Assembly (NCBI GenBank): GCA_037903475.1
Contig: JBAJFG010000029.1
Location: forward strand, 951,501 to 1,015,500
Reading direction: 5' to 3'
DNA length: 64,000 nucleotides
Source: Ancylostoma caninum
Taxonomy: Eukaryota; Nematoda; Chromadorea; Rhabditida; Ancylostomatidae
Each line of letters opens with the position of its first letter. Position 1 is the stretch's first letter. The notes under the pieces are model-generated. The model saw only the letters and a program-made list of their open reading frames with translations, was not told where the DNA came from and searched no databases. Shown in pieces: positions 1 through 10,826 of the stretch. The position numbers and the translations under genes were made by a program.

Positions 1-25
1 AAGGGTAGTCCTGAGGCGGACAATA

Positions 26-1614
26 CAGTGCGTATCAAAATTAAGTATCCACCCCTAGTTGATCAATATTTTGGCTCATATTGGTTACCACAAAAGGGAA
101 CTTGCTACATAGGATTCTCTTATTGCATAAACCCTATATCCTTTGTTTCCACTAATTTCCACCGTTTCGCCCAGGATTCTTGTACAAGAATTTTTTTGTT
201 TGTATCAAAATTATGTATCCACTTACGACTGTTGAACAAATTTATCATTATAACCGGACAATCAACAATCGATTGGTCCACCATCGTTGCGGATGACTTC
301 AAAAGCTTTCCGTGGCATGCTTTTTACTAGGTTTTATGTGGCGTTGTCGTCATTCTGGTCCCAAACGTCCAGTATCACCGCTCTCAAGTCGTCGGCCGTG
401 CTGTACTGTTTTTTTTATTCCGGTAAACGTGGCGTACAATTATACCTCACATGATCTCAACTTGGTTACAGTCTGACAAATACGCAGGCCAGTCCACTGT
501 ATGTACGCAGTGCTCCTGGAGCCAATTCTCTTTGAATGAGACTTGTGGACGGCGGTGTTGTTTTGCTGAAAAACGAGGGAATGGCGCCGAATACCCAAAA
601 GGGAGCAAATGCGTTCTCAGCACTTCTTGATATTCGGAGGAGTCCATTCTCCTGGAAACAAGCGCCAATTCAAATTTTCCTGAACTTCTGAGCGCGGCAC
701 AAGTCATAAGCGAACCGCCACCAGAGGTGCGCCTTGAGGACATGAGTGGCTCCTTCCTTAAGTCCCTCCAATAATGACGGTACCGATCTAGGTCATCCAG
801 ATTGAATTCAGTTTCATCTCTGAAGATTACCTGGAAATCAGATTTGTTAAATTGACATCAATCTAAATAAATTTTGAACATTGACATCATCATCATCTAA
901 GGCGCCTTGTCCCATTGCGTTGTCATGTTATTTCTGGCGAAGAGCAGAGGTGCTTGTCTGTGCTAGGGGGTCAAGCGTGGAGCCTTCAGCATTACTTCTC
1001 TTATGATGTTGCAGTTTCCACGGACCGATCTCCACATGGTCATTCTTGAGATGTTTAAATCCAACTGAGCCCACGTCTGAGCGAGGCTCAACGTGGAATC
1101 CGACTCCAGCTTCTTGATCATTCTGCTATCGTTGGGGGTTAGCAGCTAAGGGCGACCGGAATTAGGCTGCTTGTGGTATGTAGATGGGTTTCGCAGCAGA
1201 TACCTGCCCACAAATCCATGAGAGCGACTCAACTGAGCCGCGATTGTTCGAATGGAGAATCCTTCGTCATGTAAGACTTCAATTTACGCGTGTTCAATGG
1301 AGCTTAGAAGGTTTCGACGGCAAAGAATCTTGGCAGAGAGCAAAAGATGAACTTTGCAAAAATTCCAGCCTTTTATACCCACTTTCAGATCAACAAATTT
1401 GGTCCGCTTGAAAGTGGATACTTAATTTTGATACAAGCAAAATGTGATAGCTAGCATGTACGTTATGAGAAAACATGAGTGACCATGTAAGAATATTTTA
1501 GTAAGGTGTTGTCGTCTTTACTAAAGCGAATGGAAGTGGTTCCGTCTCAATCGGATGTTTTGGAACTTTGTTACTTATAGTTTTTGGGTGGATACTTAAT
1601 TTTGATACGCACTG
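26..1614 (-). mobile_element. Tc1-like transposon with IR/DR ends, inactive
   Basis: Perfect 29-bp terminal inverted repeats (26-54 and 1586-1614) begin CAGTGCGTATCAAAATTAAG and are flanked by TA dinucleotides (24-25 and 1615-1616), the Tc1/mariner target duplication. The 21-bp core of the repeat recurs inside each end, at 202-222 (one mismatch) and 1414-1434, in the same orientation as the outer copy of that end. Each end thus carries two direct repeats about 170 bp apart, the IR/DR layout known from Sleeping Beauty-type elements, where each repeat is a transposase binding site. The interior encodes a broken Tc1 transposase on the minus strand. At 1589 bp it is the usual length for a full Tc1 element. 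Confidence 0.9.
240..1330 (-). pseudogene. Tc1 transposase, frameshifted
   Basis: Read on the minus strand in shifting frames. The N-terminal helix-turn-helix region lies around 1290-1100, including a stretch ending in SGRP-like residues typical of the paired-like DNA-binding domain. The clearest open segment, 447-743, contains the catalytic-core tail: residues resembling RRMDSSEYQEVL and then WPAYLSDCNQVEIM, which corresponds to the Tc1 WPA-SPDLNPIE motif near the last acidic residue. The C-terminal SMPRKAFEVI-like segment follows at about 335-262 in another frame. In-frame stops and frame changes show that it is dead. Its position between the two inverted repeats fits a once-autonomous element. 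Confidence 0.8.
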
Positions 1615-3003
1615 TACAAACAAATAGTTCATCAATGCACAGATGCCCTAGTCTTACGTCAAATGCAGGAAAATAGTGAATAAGAATGGCAGAAGTATAA
1701 AAGTGCCTCAAACTCGGGTTACCAAACCTCTCGTGTAAGAAATCTTGGCATGCTTTTCCACGGATATTCATCCAGACTTCATCATTATTATGTGTAGGAT
1801 TCGATTAGAAAGTTTTACTAGGACAAATAGGTGACAGCACAAGAAGTAAAAATACTTCCCTCTACCAGTGCGGGGGGCAGGAGTTGTTAGTCAGGGTGGG
1901 GAGTGTGAAAATGACAACTCCATGGACACCGATGGAATAATAAAATTGCTAGGAATACTAATTCTGGTAATAATTAATTAATAATGAATAGTTTGAGAAT
2001 AATAACAAATATAAACTATGGAAGGTCATACTATATGTTTATCCATTTTATAAAGTAATCTCTAAAACTTGACGACCCATCCTCGTGGAGGTGGGGGGGG
2101 GGGGGACCTGCACCACTGCCCTCCACTACTTTTGGTATATGCTGGGCTGCACAACGAGCTAAACATCCATCAACCCAGGCATAATTGAAGCCTTTCGTTA
2201 ATAAGCGAGCATGGTTTCAGAGGATGCATGGTTGAGATTGCATGAGTGATCATCGAGATCACCCAGGGCAAACGAATCAACACCATAAGGCAACAAGGGC
2301 GCCAACACGTTTACCCTGGGTAATCTCAGTGATGCTTTTAGGGCCATGTGGGAAACTTTGCTATTGTCCTGATATTCCGACTGATTTCTCGTTTTCGGAT
2401 GTCTAGAAGTGGCTCAAGATTCCTTATTTGTGAGTGGAACTGCAAGGCATCGCCACAAACGTTGTTCTCTACCATGTCCCCATTTATGCCTACTTCAGAT
2501 AATCCCGAACAAGAGAAAAAACAACCTTTCGTCCATCGTTATTGCGAAAATTCGCCAGTTCACTGTCGTTGCGGACAAGTGAGCATCACTCTATTGTCCG
2601 CTTCTTATATTATCTACAGCCTTCACTTTGTATAGCGATATATAAAGCAAACGTCATTTGTTATGGGCAGACCTCATGATTCACATTTTTTCACTCAATT
2701 CTGGGTTCGTAGTTGCAATCTAGAGGGCTTTTAGACCTCCCTGACAGAAATCTTTGCTTCGTATGTCAAATATTGCCTTTGACACAAAGGTTATCCCCGT
2801 CGTGTGCTCCATTTCTGTGCTTACTAAGTCGCGAAGTTACGTTTCCTGGAAAACCCCTAAAAAAATTAGAAATCTGATCGCTTCTCTATTAAGGTGATCA
2901 CGGGAACATCAGAGCCTTAGCATTCGGGGAACTTATTGATAGATAAGCGTTCAGCTGTTATTTTAGAAGAAATGACGGAAAAAGCAAAGCCATCCATGTT
3001 CGT

Positions 3004-3115
3004 CATAAGGACAATTTATACTAAGTGCTTGCGAGTGACAAGCTCCAGACATGCATCCATTTGAAAAAGATTTCCTATGAATACCGATCAGCGCGGCATG
3101 TGCACCCTGTTGCGT
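3004..3115 (+). repeat. decayed MITE copy (Harbinger-like family)
   Basis: Starts with a variant of the GGCAATTTATACTA end and follows the left half of the better copies at 3658-3892, 8145-8382 and 29039-29287. The right end is not recognisable. Confidence 0.5.
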
Positions 3116-3657
3116 CCTCTCCTCCTCACTCGAGACTGAGGACCCAGTTTTAGAAATCACTTTATAAAATGGTGTGAAATAGAGGAAAGTTTTGTAATAT
3201 TTAGCTTTGAAGTCCTTCTCAATACCACTACTTTCACATACTTATTTTCTGTTATTTAAATTTAAAGTTGGTTCTTTTACTAGCTTTGTTTTCAAAATTC
3301 TCGCCGCCCTCTCGGACCCTCTGAGCCGGGGGAGGCCCTACTTCTTTCCCCACATCTCCCCCTCTCGCCCAATTCTTGCGTACACTACTAATACGCAGTG
3401 GAAAACCATCAGTCAATCTAATTTGATGGGGTGGGAGGTGTAGGAAGATGAAAATGACCAAGCACACTTACAAAACTGATATACAGTGGAAATTTGGCCG
3501 CAACGCAACAAGGTGCGTCGCGTGCCGTCAAATCATCTCAGCCGGTGTCACCTCTAGAACAAGCCCTGCACCGTTTTGCTCATGTTGCTGACAGGGTATG
3601 TTTTATGCATATGAAACCAGAAGCCTCTGCTTGAACGCGGTCGACATGGATGGGTTA

Positions 3658-3892
3658 ATGGCAATTTATACTAGCTGTGTCCGTCAGTCGCGCGTCAGTC
3701 ACACGTATCCATTCGCGAGGGATTTTCCATGAAGACCGGTCAACGCGGCAAGTACATCCTCAGTGAGAAAAACGCGCAGCCGCCGCGAGACCCTAAGGCT
3801 TGCGTCTGAGCTGCGACTGCGATGCGACTGGGCCTTATCCTTCATCATATAGACGCACGCACGTCAGCCGCACGCATCCAGTGCAAATTTCA
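3658..3892 (+). repeat. MITE copy (Harbinger-like family)
   Basis: A copy of about 235 bp of the family with GGGCAATTTATACT ends. The left end is clear. The right end is mutated (CCAGTGCAAATTT in place of CCAGTATAAATTGCCC). The interior carries the GTCAGTCGC / GCGACTG inverted motifs seen in the other copies. Confidence 0.7.
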
Positions 3893-6800
3893 AATTATTC
3901 TTAGCAAAGCATCTTCAACTTAAATTGAGACTGAAGGGGTCGGAATGTCATGGATGAGATTATGTCTTGTACATAGCAATGAGAGTGAAACAGTAAGCCA
4001 TTAGCCATTGGCTGTCAACAAAGTGTAGTCAAAGTGGGCGTGGCCTAGCTACAGCTTTTTTACTGCGCAAAATTGCTTTAGCTGAAAAGTTTTTACCTCT
4101 TTTTCAGGCTGAATGCCGTCTATTCGCCCGTTCCCGGTTTCTACATCTGTAGAGTTCATTCGCGACTTTGTCCCTGCTTTGAAAACTGGGATTTGCCTCA
4201 AGAGTCCTTACAGAACCAAAAATGCGAAGCTTTACTGATTTTTGAGGAGTTCTGAGGACAGGTTTTTCCTTATTTGGCGCACTTGTCTAGTAATTGGAAA
4301 TGCGAACACATCGGTTTGCGCGTTTTCTTGCGATTTTCAAATAGTATAGATTTTTCTTAATCCGAAGCAAGTTGTTGTTATGAAGAGCGCTGAAAATCTG
4401 TCAAAACACTCAAGTAAGTTTCAAGAGCAAAACGGCGCTAAACGAGGGGTATAACAGCCGCAAAGTGCATGAGCTCCGTAGCGATGTCAATCACACCTCG
4501 CTCCGACATTACACTCCAACATCAGCTGACGGTACTGCCCCACGATGTCTCACGCTTCTTTCTGGCACCTCATTACACTCGCAGGTGTCGGCATGTACAA
4601 GGGGAAAAACAAGGTTTAGTTCGTTGATACATAAGTCCGATTTGGCACATTAAGCATATAAAACAGCTGAAAATTGTCTGAATTATCTGAACATTGTGCA
4701 GTTCCCCATGGGGGGGGGAGGGGTGAAATCACTTGAACTTACAGCAAATCTTTTGAATGAGTTTGCTAATGGAATTACAGCTATCCAGGTCCTTTTATTG
4801 ACAAAGATCGCATTTTTTTTCTCTCTCGTCTACAGCTCCTATTAGTGATGAGGAATGTTCGGTTGTAAAATTTTTGTGTCATCCAGAGAAACCCTTTTAA
4901 GATTTGCGGCAACAGCACACCAATTACGGCTTGTTTCAGGCACTCCTCCCTCATTTCATTTTAATATCTCTTCTCTGTTGCCTCATTTCTCTCATCAATT
5001 AGTGTCATACTTCTACAAATGCTGAAAAAGAGGGAAAACTTGAGCAGCAATTGAGGTGAAGATGATATGGATAAGGAGGAAATGAGACTAGGCTCTACAG
5101 TCTAGCATGTTGCTCTGTCTGCCGTACTCCACTCATTAAAGTAGCAGCAAAATAGAGCTAGGTAACTGTAGGCCTCGACGTATTACGCCGTTCGGATGGC
5201 ATTCACGTACCGCAGTTTTCAGAATTACTGGAAGGTCCAGGAAATTTTAGCTTTCCAAACGAATGTCTCTGCTGGCTCCAATCAATTTCTTATGCAGTAC
5301 ATTAGATACACAATTGAAAATTTCGTGTAATTCTTCTGTACCTGTGCTTCTGTATTAAGCGTAGGAGCTGTCCTGGATTTTTCCAGAGATCAAGGCCAAC
5401 CATCAAAAATTTGTATTTTGGATTTCCGTGTTCGAGGGAGATGAGGCACTAAAGGAAAGCTGCCGCACGTCCTACAAAGGATTGACAGAATTTTTGCTGT
5501 TTTTTGGCTAGATCCACGAAGTAATCGATTAATTGTGACTGCGAGCCTCGGTAACTGAACCGAAATTGTAATTGCCAATCGCTTCATAATGAATTGACCT
5601 CTTCTCACTATTCAAAATCGGAAGTCTTGCGTGTGACCGCACCATATCCCAGATCGTGCACTTGTTTCCCTCCATGAAGCATACCAACGCAGAGAAAAAT
5701 TTCAGTAACTACAACAAGACTAAAACTTAAGTGAGCCACTATTTCAGGTTACGATGCTGCGACATCTCCGGAGGAGCGATGTGTCTATGTGTGCAAGATG
5801 TGGAAGAATGAATAATACTAATTCTACATTAATTTTGGGGGAGGTGCTGTAATCTCATTTATGCAGAGTATTTTGTTCCATGCAAAAAAACGGGCACACT
5901 CCAGTTTGTCACTCTAATATTTATCCTATGTGAGAGAAAACACGGCGCATACCTACCCGACTCTCCCAGCTCTCACCTATAGTGATTTGATGTAAAATCT
6001 GCGTCTGCATTCTTTGATGCATATGCTATATGCTGGCGCAGTACAACAAGAATTAATGATGTGGCATATACTGGATCTTTATCATTCGGATCTCAGTCGG
6101 AGGAAGATATCCCGCTACGAAAAATATGAATCCATACAACTGCGTCTTGGTTTTTATTGGACCGCAGGTTGTCCAAGCCACACCAGCATATCCGTCAAAG
6201 TGCATCCGTCATCCTACTGATTGAAGTACATTACGTAGATACGAACCCTAGAGATGTCGATGTATGTAATGCATGCTGGCCACTGTGATAGCGCTGGAAA
6301 TTGTCAAAAATGAGAGTCCTCGGTTTTGAATAGTTGCATTCTACCACTTTTTAGGTAAGATTATGTACATCACCCACACATATAAATATGTATAGGCAAA
6401 TTATTCTATACAGCACTAGGACAACCAGAGAACAGCCTCGTTTCAAATAGCTTTTATTTCTCATAGAAGTGGAATTACTGGGGACTAATACAAGAAGTAT
6501 CGCTGACAAAAGTGGTGGCGGGATTTTTAAACGCCCAAGGAAGGTAACGACCCACCCGCTGTTTTGAAGTGTACGAGTTCTCCTGATAAATGAATACGTA
6601 TATTGGGTGGGGCAATAAGTTCGTGCGGTTCTCAATGGGCATCTAAATCGCAGCTTCTTACGAACCAAATCAATCACTGTAAGTAATTTATATAACAAAA
6701 AGTTGGCGGCCTTAGTGATTCTTCTTTAGGTTTAGAGCAAAACCCAGCGGATAATCTGCTAATTTTTTTAAAAACTGCGCGATCAGGATGAGGTGCATAC

Positions 6801-7283
6801 CCCAAATCAGAATTGAGCTCTCTAGAACGCACATCCACCCCACGCTGTCTCTCTAGCAACTAAGTCTTTTCTTTACGCGTCGTTGATGTCCCTAGCCGTT
6901 GAGCCTCATTTAATCCACGAGTGAAGTCTTACAGTGGGAAGTGTCAGAGCTGCTCGAACTTGTCGAATTGGAGGGTCACCTTCCATGCAATAGGGAAGGA
7001 AGAAAAGCAAATATTTAGGAAATCGGCGATAAAGAACGTAAAGAGTAAAGGAATAGCAATAAGATGAACTACAACAAGGAATCAAAAGAAGTTGAAATCC
7101 CAGCGAAGACAGGCAAGCAGGTTGAAAAATACCGCACGAACCTATTGACCAATCCAACACTTTGTCAGAGCGACTCTGTTTTAATAAGTGACGCCAAACA
7201 TGTAGTGGTGAAAATAGCAAGGTTTTTGGAAATGTTGGAGGATATTGTCATAAAAACTAGTACGCTTTGGATGGGCGAGAAGC

Positions 7284-7826
7284 TTGGAGCACAATGGAAG
7301 AATGCCGCCAGAGGATGGATACGTGGCTGCAACCATACTGCCATTCCAACAGACATTTCCTGTTCCCGATTCTGTTTTTGTCAAGCTGATGGAATGTTAT
7401 ACGTCGGCATGCAATAAATTAGCGTCGGCAAAACAGCCTAAGCGATGTCCGCAGATTAATCTGACCTCTGCATTTGTTCACATGCTTTTGCTGAAGAAAA
7501 AATTGTGTTTCAGAGCATGTGCAATCCAGGTGGTCAGAAATGCGGCAGATATGCAAACAAACAAAGAAATCATTTTTATTAACACATCGTTACAGCGAAA
7601 TCTTCTAGCTATGAGCAAATGGAATAACTCATGTGAAAAAAATATTCATTTCTTTCCCCCTTGGTCAGGCTGCCAAATTTGTGTCGTTGCAGGCGTTGCA
7701 CCAGAAGCAGAACCGCTTGGAAAAGAGCGAACTGAAATTTGTGGCATATTAGCTATTCTTATTTTTTTTAAATTTCATTCTACTTTAGGACCATTTCATG
7801 AAAACTACCCTGCCAACTCTGAATAA
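7284..7826 (+). other. isolated 180-codon open frame, not recognised
   Basis: The longest stand-alone open frame of the 5' third of the window, overlapped out of frame by another open frame at 7064-7417. I see no domain, signal peptide or membrane segment that convinces, and no splice-framed neighbours. It may be chance or a decayed element. No function is assigned. Confidence 0.15.
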
Positions 7827-8144
7827 CAACAACATGGTGGAATGTGCCAACGCAAATATTGGTCAGATTAGTCGCGGTAGCGCAATAAATTAAACGATGC
7901 TGTAAAAATGGAAGACCCGCATCACATGTTAATGTGCGACGCGGCAGCGAAGCACCACGTCGCTGCCGGTGCCTATATACTCTAGCACCCCATACCAAAG
8001 GAATCTTCATAATGGCCTGAGAACTCCCTGTTCGAGAGCATGTAATCTGCATAAAGATCCTAACGCAAATGTCTACATTGCCGGCTCATTACTCATTCAC
8101 CGGGCTAGAAAATCGAATAAGCTATCGAGACTTGAGTTATGTAT

Positions 8145-8382
8145 AGGGTAATTTATACTAGCTGCGTGCGTCAGTCGCGCATCAGTCGCACGCATCCATT
8201 TGCAAGGGATTTTCCATGAAGACCGGTCAACGCGACATGTCAATCCCCAATGAAAAGCACACGCGGCCGCCGCCATGCCGCAAACGCGTGCGTCTGAGCT
8301 GCGACTGCTATGCGACTCGGCCCTATTTTTCATCATACAGACGCATGCGCGTCAGTCGCACGCATCCAGTATAAATTGCCCT
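8145..8382 (+). repeat. MITE, intact ends, TAT duplication
   Basis: A 238-bp element with inverted ends AGGGTAATTTATACT and its near complement, flanked by TAT on both sides (8142-8144 and 8383-8385). A 3-bp duplication with short inverted repeats fits the PIF/Harbinger superfamily. No coding capacity. Same family as 29039-29287. Confidence 0.8.
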
Positions 8383-8619
8383 TATGATCACTTATTTCAT
8401 AGAAAATCGATAATAAGTGGTTGTTCAGCACTTTTTTGAGGGTAACAACAGGGGGATCTGTAGTGAATCATGCATTGATGTTGATCCTACAGTTGGTAAC
8501 CGTGACTTCCACGCATTTACATATGGTCATTCCTGCGACTTGGGGCCGAACTAGGGTAAATGTGCTAACATCCTACAAATTCATCCATAGTTTTTACATG
8601 CTCCGACACGTGGGTAATT

Positions 8620-10826
8620 TCAGTGAGGCATCCAGGCCCTGTTGTCAGATTCTGAAGCGCCTGATACGGCTTTGTCTGCAACCGTGACCGCACTGGTTCC
8701 ATCGATAAGGGAACGCCACAGGATGCGTGTAGAATGATAGTTTAGCAAATGGCAGGAGGAAATCATCAAAATGGAATATACCACACCAAACACATCAAAA
8801 ATGTGTGAAAACTCTATCAGTTGGCTATCACGGGGTCGTAATTGCGGCCAATGTCGGACCAGGGGCACCTGTGCGCAAATAGACTCCGCTTTTATAAATG
8901 CAGCTGACATCGGGGCTTATCCAGAAAAAAAAAACTAATGATCTTAAAGCATGTAAAAAACCAGTTCACCTTGTGCCTGTCGTTGCCTTTCTGATCCTGG
9001 ACGAGGCTGTGCGCTTGTCTGATCTGTAAAATAAATGAAACCCTTTTTAGGGGTATGGTTCCCACAGCCAATCTTCATTATCTCAAAGTTTTTATACGTG
9101 TCCACTTCATTCGAGTCCCAATATTCACTTACGCTGTCTCACTGGTTCCATTCCTGGCCCCCCAGATGACGCGGCAGCATCGCGGCTGATTCCTAATGGT
9201 CCAGGCGTTGCTGGCAAAGCACGCTGAGTAGCATCCAGCCCAACCGCTGGCGAAGAAGTGGCTTGAGCTTGCGTCTTCACTGGTCGCGTCCATATTTCAC
9301 GTAGAGTCGCTGTAGTGGTTAGACCTGTGCGGTCATCTTCCTTCGACTAAAAGTGTAGATCTTGGAATTTGGGATGAAAATGGGGGAGCGGAAGGTCTCA
9401 CTGACTTTGACTGGAGGTGGCAGTGAATACTGTCTTGCGAAGTTACTCGGTGATACTACGGGAGAGCCTGGAAAAAATTGTATTTGAATCTGAACGCTCA
9501 TAAATTTTCATACCTAAATGATTCTGTTCAGGCTTAGGACCAGGAAAACTCCCAAGCAAATTGATGCATGAAGTTTCCTAGCATTAAAGTATGAACTCAC
9601 CGGTCTCATCTACATCTTTGTCTGCGATTCCCTCGAGAGTTTGTTGAATACGTTCAGCTAAATTACTACTTATAAACAGAACTGGTAAAAGTAGAAAGCG
9701 TTTACTTACGGATGTCTATTTTGCCCGTAATCGGTTCCTGGAACAAGATGAATTTGGATAAGACTGCTTGTTGGATAGTTGGAACTTTACCCAACAAATG
9801 CTCACCTTAGATCTGTATTGTGGTGGAACTTCTCGTCCTGATGCGTTATAGATCGCTGAAAAGTGCTTCTTCAGTGGTCTGTACAGCAAGAGGCACTTTG
9901 TTCGCTAGGAAACTCTTTCAGAAATAGTTATACTGTTGAAGTATCCTGAGCGACCAAATGGGTGATTTGGCTGCGTGACGAAAGGTGCGCTACGCTGTGA
10001 TTGGTCGGTTCGTGGCCTGCAAGGGCTAGAGCAGTGTTGCGGGGAATAGGAGAACTTTTCCAAGGTTAAGTGCGACAATTGAACGATATGGGAGCAAGCA
10101 AACTGTCCGGAGGTGGGCACCGGCGTCATTCAATGCGTCGAATTTCAAAGTACCGACCCAGAATTAAGAAGTGCGTGGGTGCGGCGCGGACGCGTCGCGA
10201 CGTATGTGTCGACTCCCTCTCCAATGATTTACCTTCAATAATTCTTGCCTGCCGCGCTTGGGCGTCCTGACGACCAGGTGCCATCATCACTTTTGGTAGT
10301 TGTCTTGCTTCTGCGGACAAATCAGCAATTTTAGCTGGGGCTGTTTCCTCGGAACTACCCTGGAAGTAAGATATGAAGATTTCTAGGATTGTAAACAATG
10401 TTACATTGCGGTTACAGCGAGCACCTCTCTGAGCAAATGCCTTCGCTCGCTCTCTCTTGATCCATACGTTGAAAGAATGTCTGGATATGGGGCTCCTTCG
10501 GTTTCAGGGCAAACTGACAATTCCCCTGAAAATTTTCACAATTTCCTTTCGAGTGAAGCCGTCTCATTGCAGGTATTCTGTTGCTCCAAGCACAAAAACA
10601 AACCTATTCCTCGGTTCATATTAACAAAGTCGATGTAGCACGCAATTGCTGTGCATATAGCCAGAATAATTGTTCCTACCGAGATAACCAGCAGAGCTAC
10701 TGGCCTGAAACACTTCGAGATGTTACAATTTCCACCATGAAGATGAGGAAAGCTCACTCACGTGAAACGTCCAAAAATTAGTTCATCATTTCCGCTTGTG
10801 AGAGATGTATTTTCAGATTTTACCAA
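8620..10826 (-). CDS. single-pass membrane protein with low-complexity region (5' end missing)
   Basis: Twelve minus-strand exons with GT/AG sites whose phases agree: 10762-10826, 10604-10704, 10425-10525, 10154-10359, 9934-10016, 9806-9855, 9710-9737, 9601-9657, 9402-9467, 9133-9309, 8970-9023, 8620-8675 (stop TGA at 8620-8622). They total 1044 nt, 347 residues, and the first exon with the start codon was not found. The second exon encodes a hydrophobic helix, roughly residues 23-43 of the model (PVALLVISVGTIILAICTAI), just after a short polar segment. The rest is rich in Ser, Pro, Gln and Ala with few cysteines, and ends WMPH. I do not recognise the family. The charge pattern would suit a type II membrane or cuticle-associated protein, but that is inference. 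The join 10154 to 10016 is the least certain, because a competing donor at 10232 gives a different phase. Confidence 0.65.

Larger units (their letters stand above)
1617..8144. other. gene-poor spacer with repeats
   Basis: No exon series could be supported here. The stretch holds a poly-G run near 2092-2105, two decayed MITE copies (3004-3115 and 3658-3892) and a single sequence at 6599-6633 that resembles one mariner inverted-repeat end, with no partner found. Most short open frames have no recognisable domain, no splice-site framing and no counterpart elsewhere in the window. Confidence 0.5.

Noticed and set aside
6599..6633. Full mariner element near 6.6 kb
   Set aside because: Only one inverted-repeat-like end was found; no partner end, TA-bounded length or transposase could be supported.
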